DNA of 5,292 nt from an uncultured Clostridia bacterium (GCA_934776915.1 CAKVNA010000069.1:1-5292); one strand, 5' to 3'. Counted from the first letter of the stretch, positions 1 to 4,552 are shown. A program made the numbers and translations. Notes: a model not told the origin generated them from the sequence alone.

Positions 1-269
1 GTATTAAACACACTTCCAAAAACACCCAACATTAAGCCAATGCCAAACATTATCGCAAAATACAGCCAGCCAAGATTAACTTCAAAAAGACTTTTGCACA
101 TGTCGTTTGCCATCATAAAGAACACAACGCCCATATACACACAGATAAGCGAGAAAGCAACAATAATTGTGACGCTGGACGCTGCCGAACGCTTTGTGCC
201 AGTTTTGCTATTTTGAAAGAAACTTGCATTGAGTTCCAAAAGTTGTTTTTTGAGCAGTGTCTTAAACAT
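1..269 (-). CDS. ABC-2-type transporter permease, N-terminal part (runs off left edge)
   Basis: This is the first 89 codons of a membrane protein that continues beyond the left edge. It starts with a positively charged amphipathic stretch (MFKTLLKKQLLEL) and then shows two hydrophobic segments, about residues 31-54 and 66-88. That is the usual beginning of an ABC-2-type permease, which would form the membrane channel for the ATPase encoded next to it. The ATG (269-267) overlaps the end of the ATPase gene by 8 bases, and a GGTGAG-like ribosome site lies just upstream inside the ATPase gene, so the two are probably translationally coupled. The substrate cannot be told: the family includes exporters of lipids, antibiotics and peptides. 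The permease assignment rests on the hydrophobic pattern and on the neighbouring gene, not on a family motif. Confidence 0.8.
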   Translation of the reverse strand, partial: MFKTLLKKQLLELNASFFQNSKTGTKRSAASSVTIIVAFSLICVYMGVVFFMMANDMCKSLFEVNLGWLYFAIMFGIGLMLGVFGSVFN

Positions 270-981
270 TTTGCTCACCGTCCTCAAGTTCCAAGAAGAC
301 ATTTTCAAGCGACTTATCACCTTTAACTTCTTTCATTGTGCCATGTGCAACAAGTTTGCCATTTTTAATAATAGCCACTTTGTCACATAACTTTTCCGCC
401 ACTTCCAAAACATGAGTAGAGAAGAATATGCTGCCGCCTTTGTCGCAAAACTCTCGCATCATAAGTTTCAAACTGTGCGAGGCCTTTGGGTCAAGCCCAA
501 CAAATGGCTCGTCCATAATAATAAGTTTTGGCTTATGCACCCACGCCCCAATAATTGCTAGTTTTTGCTTCATCCCATGCGAGTAGGAAGCAATGCTTTT
601 GTCAAGGTCGCTTGTGAGTTCAAACACCTCGGCAAGTGCTGCAATTCTAGACTTTCTGTCCGATGTTGAAACACCAAAAATATCTGCAATAAAGTTTAGA
701 TATTGACTACCCGTCATAAATTCATACAGGTCTGGATTGTCGGGAATGTAGGCAATTTGACTTTTGCACAAAATGGGGTTTTCTTTTAACAAAACCCCAT
801 TAACATATATTTCACCACTGTCATAAGGCATAATGCCCGTGCAAGCCTTTATTGTCGTTGTTTTGCCCGCACCGTTATGCCCAATAAAGCCATATATCTC
901 CCCATTTGCAATCGTCAGACTTAAGTTGTCCACTGCTTTTTTGTCGCCAAAAGATTTGCATAGGTTTTTAATTTCTAACAT
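262..981 (-). CDS. ABC transporter ATP-binding protein (ABC-2 exporter type)
   Basis: This is a complete 239-residue nucleotide-binding subunit that would power the adjacent permease at the inner face of the membrane. All core motifs are visible: Walker A GHNGAGKTT (34-42), ABC signature YSHGMKQK (133-140), Walker B LIIMDEP (153-159), D-loop GLDP (162-165) and the switch histidine in STH (188-190). The Q-loop region reads AYIPDNPDLYE (78-88) and lacks the usual glutamine, a variant I recall from DrrA/CcmA-like exporter ATPases. The frame is open back to an ATG at 1041, but I place the start at 981: an AAGGA site sits about 8 bases upstream of that ATG, the protein then begins at the family's usual MLEIKNL, and the longer version would overlap the upstream gene. 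It lies 13 bases after the DUF2975-like gene and overlaps the permease start, so the three form an operon. Confidence 0.95.
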   Translation of the reverse strand: MLEIKNLCKSFGDKKAVDNLSLTIANGEIYGFIGHNGAGKTTTIKACTGIMPYDSGEIYVNGVLLKENPILCKSQIAYIPDNPDLYEFMTGSQYLNFIADIFGVSTSDRKSRIAALAEVFELTSDLDKSIASYSHGMKQKLAIIGAWVHKPKLIIMDEPFVGLDPKASHSLKLMMREFCDKGGSIFFSTHVLEVAEKLCDKVAIIKNGKLVAHGTMKEVKGDKSLENVFLELEDGEQNV

Positions 982-994
982 AGTTCTATCCTTA

Positions 995-1567
995 TTAAAT
1001 GTTATCTTTGTTGTCAGTCTTTTCGTCAGATACAAGTTCAATGTCGCCCTTTACAAGTTCTGCAATGTGCTTTTGTTCAAGGTCAAGATGATAGCGAATG
1101 AGAATAGACACAACAAGATACACAAAGCCCATTGTTATGTCAAAGCCGCTTATAAAACTGAACTCAACGCCAAATGCCCCTGTGATAATTCCCAAAACAA
1201 ATGAACACGCAAGTGGCAAAATAAGTCTTATAATTCCAAGATTTTTCATTCTGTCTGCAACTTCCACCTTAAATGGGTCGCCGCAAGCAAGTTCAAACTT
1301 AAAAAACTTTTGCACCAAGTAGTAAATTGCAATGCCAAAGCCACACTCCACAAGTCCGCAAATGCAAGTGCAAAGCCATATGTTAAAATTAAAAGGTTCG
1401 CCCATTTCAGCAACCATTTGCAAAAATTCAGGGTTGTCTTTTAGACTTGCAACACTGATAATTCCCAACCCAAAAACGCTTGTCCCAACAATGCAACAGA
1501 TAAATGCAATTTTGCTTAACACATAAAGAACTTTGCTTATTGTTTGAATTGTTTTTAAATTTTTCAT
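995..1567 (-). CDS. Four-helix membrane protein, DUF2975-like
   Basis: This is a 190-residue integral membrane protein with four predicted helices at about 15-41, 63-84, 110-134 and 142-158, and a charged C-terminal tail of about 30 residues. The segment ACGDPFKVEVADRMKNLG (94-111) before helix 3 fits the G-x-PF...R-x-x-x-(I/L)-G pattern of DUF2975 membrane proteins, whose function is unknown. An ATG 21 bases further up (1588) is in frame. I chose 1567 because a strong GGAGGGA site (1571-1577) sits directly in front of it, whereas nothing comparable precedes 1588. It is the first gene of the operon with the ABC ATPase and permease, which suggests a role as accessory or regulator of that transporter (inference). 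DUF2975 genes are often paired with a small HTH regulator; none is present here. Family assignment is moderate, membrane topology is firm. Confidence 0.75.
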   Translation of the reverse strand: MKNLKTIQTISKVLYVLSKIAFICCIVGTSVFGLGIISVASLKDNPEFLQMVAEMGEPFNFNIWLCTCICGLVECGFGIAIYYLVQKFFKFELACGDPFKVEVADRMKNLGIIRLILPLACSFVLGIITGAFGVEFSFISGFDITMGFVYLVVSILIRYHLDLEQKHIAELVKGDIELVSDEKTDNKDNI

Positions 1568-1570
1568 TTC

Positions 1571-1577
1571 TCCCTCC
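1571..1577 (-). promoter_or_regulatory. Ribosome binding site that fixes the start of the DUF2975-like gene
   Basis: GGAGGGA on the minus strand lies 3 bases before the ATG at 1567. It supports that ATG over the in-frame ATG at 1588, from which the site would fall inside the coding region. Confidence 0.7.
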
Positions 1578-1630
1578 GAATTTTCCATATAAATATATAC
1601 TTATACAGAAAATATTTTTATGATACAAAT

Positions 1631-1659
1631 ATAATATCCCTTTGCACCTCAGTTGTCAA
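1631..1659 (-). promoter_or_regulatory. Sigma-A promoter of the DUF2975-like/ABC operon
   Basis: On the minus strand TTGACA (1659-1654) is followed after exactly 17 bases by TATTAT (1636-1631). The -35 is a perfect consensus and the -10 matches five of six bases. Transcription should begin near 1624, giving a leader of roughly 57 bases before the ATG at 1567. The -35 box lies partly within the last codons of the upstream DHFR-like gene, so the operon can be transcribed independently of it. Confidence 0.8.
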
Positions 1660-2191
1660 ATGAATGTCGTGGATTTTGAGTTTTTAACACATATTCACTT
1701 ACATAGTCGAGGTTTGTGCCGTCAATAATTGGGTTGTGGGTCTTGTTTTTTTTGTAAGTGGCGGGGAGGATATTTTGAATGGTGGGCATATTGAGGGTTG
1801 ATGAAAGTGTCACGAGGTAAATTTTTGTAGCGGGGAGGTTTTTGAAAGATGTCTTTAAAATTTCTTCTGCCAAGGAGCCGGCTGCAAAGGTCCTTGCTGG
1901 GTTAAGTCTTATTGCAAGGTGGGATAGTTCCTCTGTTGTGGCGACTGTTTCATTTTGCATAAATTCTGCTTGAGGGGTCAAAAAGTCTGGAAATTTTTGT
2001 TTAAAATTTTGGTCTTTGACAATCATTTTCGCACAAGGAGAAAGTTTCAAAAGTTTGACATCTTGCTCGTTGCACAAAAGAATTTTGTTTTGGAAAAGGT
2101 TAAAAACAAAGTCCAAAGTTTTGGGTCTTGCAAGAAGTTTTGAAAATGACACAAAGTTTCCGTTTTCGTTTACGCACACAACAATATTCAT
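1649..2191 (-). CDS. Divergent dihydrofolate-reductase-like fold protein
   Basis: This 180-residue soluble protein has the layout of the DHFR / RibD C-terminal fold. A first strand MNIVVCVNENGNF resembles the DHFR opening (hydrophobic strand, then D/N-x-N-G). NKILLCNEQDVKLL (35-48) stands where DHFR has its vImGRkTfe segment. A FAAGSLAEEIL stretch (102-112) followed by TKIYLVTLS (122-130) resembles the GG-x-x-(I/L)-Y ... LYLT region. The C-terminus LDYVSEYVLKT could be the final strand. The usual glycine pair is reduced to AG, the GRkT phosphate-binding motif is absent, and no clear W-x-x-P-x-(D/E) active-site segment is seen, so enzymatic activity is doubtful. AGGAGC (2202-2197) precedes the ATG. 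It stops with TGA just upstream of the transporter operon. The fold is my inference from motif order; the gene itself is well supported by its ribosome site and promoter. Confidence 0.6.
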   Translation of the reverse strand: MNIVVCVNENGNFVSFSKLLARPKTLDFVFNLFQNKILLCNEQDVKLLKLSPCAKMIVKDQNFKQKFPDFLTPQAEFMQNETVATTEELSHLAIRLNPARTFAAGSLAEEILKTSFKNLPATKIYLVTLSSTLNMPTIQNILPATYKKNKTHNPIIDGTNLDYVSEYVLKTQNPRHSFDN

Positions 2192-2219
2192 CTTTCGCTC
2201 CTAATTTTTCTTTAACAAT

Positions 2220-2248
2220 ATTTTAGCAAAAAAGACTTTTTGTGGCAA
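2220..2248 (-). promoter_or_regulatory. Extended -10 promoter of the DHFR-like gene
   Basis: On the minus strand TTGCCA (2248-2243), a 17-base spacer and TAAAAT (2225-2220), with TG one base before the -10 (TGC-TAAAAT). Transcription would start near 2213, about 20 bases before the ATG at 2191. The spacer contains a near-palindrome AAAAAG-A-CTTTTT (2229-2241, plus strand) that could be an operator, although it is also simple AT-rich sequence. Confidence 0.6.
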
Positions 2249-2283
2249 ATATCTTGGGCAAAAAATATTTCTCCTTTCAAAAT

Positions 2284-2321
2284 GAAAAAGTATATAAAAA
2301 TGGTTGAAAAGTATATTAAAA
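2284..2321 (+). repeat. Pair of AAAAGTATAT direct repeats, two helical turns apart
   Basis: GAAAAAGTATATAAAA (2284-2299) and GAAAAGTATATTAAAA (2306-2321) are near-identical, and their GTATAT cores are exactly 21 bases apart. They lie between the two divergent promoters, and the second overlaps the putative promoter of the DUF4177-like gene. The spacing suits two protein dimers on the same face of the DNA, but the sequence is AT-rich and could be chance. Confidence 0.35.
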
Positions 2322-2332
2322 TATGATAAATT
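2304..2332 (+). promoter_or_regulatory. Possible promoter of the DUF4177-like gene
   Basis: TTGAAA (2304-2309), 17 bases, then TAAATT (2327-2332). The -35 matches five of six consensus bases and the -10 four. The resulting leader would be about 75 bases and contains a GACAAAA/TTTTGTC inverted pair (2343-2349 and 2376-2382). In this AT-rich stretch other placements are possible. Confidence 0.4.
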
Positions 2333-2414
2333 TAAACTGTTCGACAAAATTTTCACTTTGCAAAATTGATTGATGTTTTGTCAATATTTTGAGAAACTTG
2401 ACACAGGAGTGAGT

Positions 2415-2582
2415 ATGTACAAAACCCTTTTGATAAACACCACAAGAAACGCCGAAAAACGCACAGACGAAATTGAGCGTGTGGCGAATGAGCAATATGA
2501 ACAAGGATACAAATTGGTCAGTGCCATTGGAACGCCAAACTTTGGAGTGATTATGGTGTTTGAAAAAAGAGATGAGAAGTAA
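2415..2582 (+). CDS. Small DUF4177-like protein
   Basis: This is a 55-residue protein preceded by AGGAG (2405-2409), 5 bases before the ATG at 2415. The frame is open upstream, but only this ATG has a ribosome site. The sequence follows the DUF4177 pattern: a short first strand (YKTLLINTT), a helix (RTDEIERVANEQYEQ), then GYKLVSAIGTPNFGVIMVFEK, where G-Y/W-x-L-V-S and the closing hydrophobic strand ending in E/K-K/R are typical. DUF4177 proteins are small alpha/beta proteins of unknown function, common in Firmicutes. It is a single-gene unit, transcribed divergently from the DHFR-like gene and closed by its own terminator. Confidence 0.75.
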   Translation: MYKTLLINTTRNAEKRTDEIERVANEQYEQGYKLVSAIGTPNFGVIMVFEKRDEK

Positions 2583-2596
2583 ATTCTCATTTTTTT
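2572..2596 (+). terminator. Intrinsic terminator overlapping the stop of the DUF4177-like gene
   Basis: ATGAGAA (2572-2578) pairs perfectly with TTCTCAT (2584-2590) around a five-base loop, and a run of seven T follows (2590-2596). The 5' arm lies in the last codons, and the TAA stop (2580-2582) is in the loop. An A-rich stretch precedes the stem and matches the T-run, as is usual for intrinsic terminators. It separates this gene from the toxin operon. Confidence 0.8.
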
Positions 2597-2623
2597 ATTA
2601 TTTCAAATTTTCTTTAAAAAATA

Positions 2624-2659
2624 TGTCACTAAAACTTGATTTACGCATTTTTAGTGACA
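2624..2659. repeat. Perfect 11-bp inverted repeat upstream of the toxin operon
   Basis: TGTCACTAAAA (2624-2634) and TTTTAGTGACA (2649-2659) are perfect inverted copies around a 14-base centre. No T-run follows, so it is not a standard terminator. It could be an operator bound by a dimeric regulator, part of a structured leader, or the edge of an acquired cassette. I could not place a convincing promoter for the toxin operon around it. Confidence 0.6.
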
Positions 2660-2673
2660 AAATGGAAGTATAG

Positions 2674-2709
2674 AAAGGTTGGAGAGACGAAAATGTCTCT
2701 TCAACCTTT
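2674..2709 (+). promoter_or_regulatory. Strong 15-bp leader hairpin before the toxin gene
   Basis: The arm 2674-2688 (AAAGGTTGGAGAGAC) pairs with 2695-2709 (GTCTCTTCAACCTTT) around the six-base loop GAAAAT, with a single G-T wobble. It ends 11 bases before the AGGAGG ribosome site of the toxin gene and is followed by only four T. It may be a terminator or attenuator that limits read-through into the toxin, or an mRNA stabiliser. On the minus strand it could serve as a weak terminator too. Confidence 0.6.
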
Positions 2710-2737
2710 TGCATTAAAAAAGGAGGTATGATAAAAT

Positions 2738-3328
2738 ATGAGTGGAATTTTTGAATCTGCCATAAACAAGATAAAGTCATTGATTGAGAGTAAATTAGAT
2801 ATCTTTGATAATCAAAAATATTATGACGGATATGAAAAATCTGATAAATGGTGCGAGTGGAGACTTGGAAAGAATCCAAATCACTGCAAAGATTGTGTGG
2901 ATAGAGAGCGACATATTTTTGCTCGTGATGAATCAGTTGTAGATTTGTTTCACGTAAATTGCAAGTGTAAACTTGTTCCTGCAAGAAGAATTTCAATTGG
3001 ATTTGCGACAAAACGTGGCATTGACGGTGCGGATTATCATTTGCATAATTATGGCAAACTTTTAAACTATTACATAAGTAAGGAAGAAGCTGAAGCATCT
3101 GGCTGGGTGAGGCGTTTGGGTAATTTGGCTAAAATTGCTCCAGGGAAAATGATTGGCGGAGATGTTTACGACAATGTAGAAAAAAAATTACCATCCAATC
3201 GGATATGGCATGAGTGTGACATTGATTATGAAAGTGGATATCGAAATGACTATAGATTAGTTTATTCAAATGATGGACTGATTTTTAAAACTGAAGACCA
3301 TTATAAATCTTTCATAGTGGTTGAATAA
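2738..3328 (+). CDS. Barnase-family ribonuclease toxin with N-terminal MuF-type zinc-knuckle
   Basis: This is a 196-residue protein. Residues about 95-196 align through most of their length with barnase, the guanyl-specific extracellular RNase of Bacillus. Seen here are SGWVRRLGNLAKIAPGKMIG (121-140), the G-G-D-V/I-Y/F stretch and a C-terminal TEDHYKSF. The catalytic residues are kept: Glu159 (barnase Glu73), Arg173 (Arg87) and His188 (His102); Lys115 and Arg169 match Lys27 and Arg83, while Arg59 is a valine (147). The first 95 residues are not barnase. An amphipathic start is followed by W41 and HCKDC (49-53), then HVNCKC (72-77), a CxxC...HxxCxC knuckle like that near the end of Mu gpF-type phage minor head proteins. 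There is no signal peptide, unlike secreted barnase, so it probably acts inside a cell. AGGAGG (2721-2726) lies 11 bases before the ATG. Barstar follows after 12 bases. The RNase call is near certain; the knuckle's origin is inference. Confidence 0.93.
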   Translation: MSGIFESAINKIKSLIESKLDIFDNQKYYDGYEKSDKWCEWRLGKNPNHCKDCVDRERHIFARDESVVDLFHVNCKCKLVPARRISIGFATKRGIDGADYHLHNYGKLLNYYISKEEAEASGWVRRLGNLAKIAPGKMIGGDVYDNVEKKLPSNRIWHECDIDYESGYRNDYRLVYSNDGLIFKTEDHYKSFIVVE

Positions 3329-3340
3329 AAGGAGAAAGAA

Positions 3341-3622
3341 ATGGAAAAATACGAATTTAATAGAAATGAATTTAAATGGGGAGAAGAATTTTATGATATC
3401 ATTCAAAAGAGAATGAATCTGCCTGAATGGTTTGGGAAAAACGCCGATGCATTGATGGATATGTTGACATGTTGGATAGATCCTCCATGCGAAATTACAC
3501 TTATTGGCTTTAATGGAAAGGAAAATGAGTATAACAAGTGTGTGTTAGACCGAATTAAATATTGTTTTGATTTGGTTCAAAAAAGATACCCAGACAAATT
3601 TAAAATTATTTACAAGGACTAA
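3341..3622 (+). CDS. Barstar-family ribonuclease inhibitor (immunity protein)
   Basis: This 93-residue protein is about the length of barstar (89-90). The core LPEWFGKNADALMDMLTCW (27-45) matches the barstar segment that plugs the barnase active site. Asp36 and Asp40 correspond to barstar Asp35 and Asp39, the latter being the residue that mimics the RNA phosphate, and Trp30/Phe31 replace Tyr29/Tyr30; barstar Trp38 is Met39 here. It should bind and neutralise the RNase made from the gene just upstream, in the cytoplasm. GGAG (3331-3334) lies 6 bases before the ATG, and the gap to the toxin stop is 12 bases, so both are made from one message. The stop codon is separated by one base from the next gene's start. 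Confidence 0.93.
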   Translation: MEKYEFNRNEFKWGEEFYDIIQKRMNLPEWFGKNADALMDMLTCWIDPPCEITLIGFNGKENEYNKCVLDRIKYCFDLVQKRYPDKFKIIYKD

Positions 3623-3623
3623 A

Positions 3624-4133
3624 ATGAAAGAAAAGAGTATAGTTAGATTGAAAAAAGCAAGTTGGAAAAATAAATTGTGTGGGCTCTACAGCGGTGTAAG
3701 CGGGATTGTTATGAAAGATATGCAAAATGGCAAAAGTTTGGTAGTCTTTTTTAACGACAAAATTGTTGACGATTATGCATCAGCAGTGGTGCCAGATAGT
3801 GATTTAGAAATTGTGGATTTTGAATTTCCGAAAGAATTGTGGAATGAAATTCAATCATCAAATAAATTTAGTGAAGAAAACTTGTTAAAAAAACAAAAAT
3901 TTGAAAAATTAAAGTTTGAAGAATATGATTATGTTGAACTTTGTGTTGAAGACGAAGAGTATGCAAGTCAAGGTATACATAAAGGTGCCAGAGGAGTGGT
4001 TTGCATAGATTATTCTGTAGATGGTTCTATACTAGTGGATTTTACATGTGTGGATAAAGATGGAAATGTTTCTGGAGATGACATCTGTGTAAAATTGAAA
4101 GATTTAAAACTTATTGAAAAAGGGTCAGAATAA
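3624..4133 (+). CDS. Tandem SH3-like-barrel protein, third gene of the toxin operon (unknown function)
   Basis: A 169-residue soluble, acidic protein that I do not recognise as a named family. It appears to be built of two similar modules. Module 1 is residues 4-65 (KSIVRLKKA ... YSGVSGIVM ... SLVVFFND ... VPDSDLEIVD); module 2 is residues 101-166 (YDYVELCVE ... IHKGARGVV ... ILVDFTCVD ... VKLKDLKLIE). Each has the order V-x-L, G-x-x-G-x-V, V-x-F and a closing D-L-x-I, typical of small SH3-like barrels such as DUF4926. A lysine/glutamate-rich linker (70-100) joins them. The ATG at 3624 lies one base after the barstar stop (TAAAATG), with an AAGGA site inside the barstar end, so translation is coupled; the upstream in-frame ATG at 3567 is inside barstar and lacks such a site. 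Position in the operon suggests a second immunity or accessory factor (inference). Confidence 0.8.
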   Translation: MKEKSIVRLKKASWKNKLCGLYSGVSGIVMKDMQNGKSLVVFFNDKIVDDYASAVVPDSDLEIVDFEFPKELWNEIQSSNKFSEENLLKKQKFEKLKFEEYDYVELCVEDEEYASQGIHKGARGVVCIDYSVDGSILVDFTCVDKDGNVSGDDICVKLKDLKLIEKGSE

Positions 4134-4160
4134 TTCACATAATGGATAGATCTAAACTTT

Positions 4161-4177
4161 AAATCTCGAAGAGATTT
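4161..4177 (+). terminator. Possible weak terminator of the toxin operon
   Basis: AAATCTC (4161-4167) pairs perfectly with GAGATTT (4171-4177) around a GAA loop, 28 bases after the stop codon. The following sequence becomes pyrimidine- and T-rich only about ten bases later, so it is a poor classical terminator, but it is the first stem-loop after the operon. Confidence 0.4.
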
Positions 4178-4216
4178 CTACCGCAACTTTTATTTCTTCT
4201 TTTTTATTTTTTATTT

Positions 4217-4318
4217 CAAAATAAATCCGTGTTTAAAAGAAGAACGAAAAACGAAAAAATAAGAAAGAAAAGTACAAAACAAAAAAATCCGTTCACTATC
4301 GTGTTCGGATTTATTTTG
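4217..4318. repeat. 102-bp segment bounded by perfect 13-bp inverted repeats
   Basis: CAAAATAAATCCG (4217-4229) and CGGATTTATTTTG (4306-4318) are perfect inverted copies. TTT flanks both sides. The right copy is shared with the tRNA terminator stem, and AAATCCG recurs at 4285-4291, so two mutually exclusive foldings are possible. It might be a very small MITE-like insertion or a duplicated terminator arm. Confidence 0.5.
4281..4312 (-). terminator. Intrinsic terminator of the tRNA-Gly gene
   Basis: Read on the minus strand, AAATCCG (4312-4306) pairs with CGGATTT (4291-4285), with three further pairs inside (4303-4301 with 4296-4294), and the stem runs into seven T (4287-4281). It begins 10 bases after the encoded CCA end of the tRNA. 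On the plus strand ATTTTGTTTT follows the stem, so it may also stop transcription from the toxin operon. Confidence 0.75.
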
Positions 4319-4321
4319 TTT

Positions 4322-4395
4322 TGGAGCAGGTAACGGGAATCGGACCCGTATCACTTGCTTGGGAAGCAAAAGTTTTACCACTAAACTATACCTGC
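4322..4395 (-). tRNA. tRNA-Gly (anticodon CCC), CCA encoded
   Basis: The 74-base gene folds into a full cloverleaf. The acceptor stem GCAGGTA/TACCTGC is perfect. The D-arm GTTT-AGTGGTA-AAAC keeps the GG pair. The anticodon arm TTTGC-TTCCCAA-GCAAG puts CCC at positions 34-36 (GGG at 4361-4363 on the plus strand), and the T-stem ACGGG/CCCGT is perfect. The discriminator base is T, as expected for bacterial glycine tRNAs, followed by an encoded CCA (4324-4322). It reads GGG codons. The T-loop is TCCGATT instead of TTCGATT, so the near-universal T55 is replaced by C. Confidence 0.95.
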
Positions 4396-4410
4396 ATATT
4401 TTCATTTGCT

Positions 4411-4474
4411 CTTTGCAACAAAATATTAAGTTTTGCAAAGCACATAAAGGCTCGAATTTTATGAAATTAGCCTT
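4411..4474 (-). other. Two stem-loops in the leader region of tRNA-Gly
   Basis: AAGGCT (4447-4452) and AATTT (4455-4459) pair with AAATT (4464-4468) and AGCCTT (4469-4474), giving 11 pairs with a two-base bulge and a TATG loop. CTTTGCAA (4411-4418) pairs with TTGCAAAG (4433-4440) over a 14-base loop. Both lie between the more distant promoter candidate and the 5' end of the tRNA (4395). Neither has a T-run, so they look like leader structure, not terminators. No gene is seen in 4396-4599 on either strand. Confidence 0.4.
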
Positions 4475-4495
4475 ATTTCTTCTCTTGACGCAATT

Positions 4496-4524
4496 AAGAT
4501 AGCACATATTTTCAAAAAAATCAA
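4496..4524 (-). promoter_or_regulatory. Candidate promoter of tRNA-Gly
   Basis: On the minus strand TTGATT (4524-4519), 17 bases, TATCTT (4501-4496) with an extended TGC before the -10. It would give a leader of about 95 bases. A closer alternative is TAATAT (4428-4423), which has a good -10 but no clear -35. Confidence 0.35.
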
Positions 4525-4552
4525 CAAAAGAACGAAAACTATTGAGTTTTTT

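Larger units (their letters stand above)
4134..4321. other. AT-rich non-coding stretch between toxin operon and tRNA
   Basis: No credible coding region. It contains the weak hairpin at 4161-4177, a pyrimidine-rich run (about 4188-4216) facing a purine-rich run (about 4236-4272), a 13-bp inverted repeat enclosing 4217-4318, and the intrinsic terminator of the tRNA gene. Confidence 0.6.

Noticed and set aside
982..1041. Longer start of the ABC ATPase at 1041
   Set aside because: The extra 20 residues match no ATPase pattern and overlap the preceding gene; the ATG at 981 has an AAGGA site and gives the standard N-terminus.
833..1204. 123-codon plus-strand frame across the ABC ATPase and DUF2975-like genes
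   Set aside because: Antisense shadow of two well-supported genes, and it bridges their junction.
2674..2709. T-box or other riboswitch in the toxin leader
   Set aside because: Only a simple stem-loop is visible; no T-box sequence, specifier stem or ligand-type core was found.
2598..3098. 166-codon open frame on the minus strand opposite the toxin gene and its leader
   Set aside because: It has no recognisable domain and no good ribosome site, runs through both hairpins, and is a shadow of a clear barnase gene.
4322..4345. Attachment site: copy of the tRNA 3' end at the other side of the toxin cassette
   Set aside because: Only a six-base match (TTGGAG near 2680) was found, which is not meaningful, and there is no integrase.
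4211..4507. 98-codon minus-strand open frame
   Set aside because: It runs straight through the tRNA-Gly gene and its terminator.
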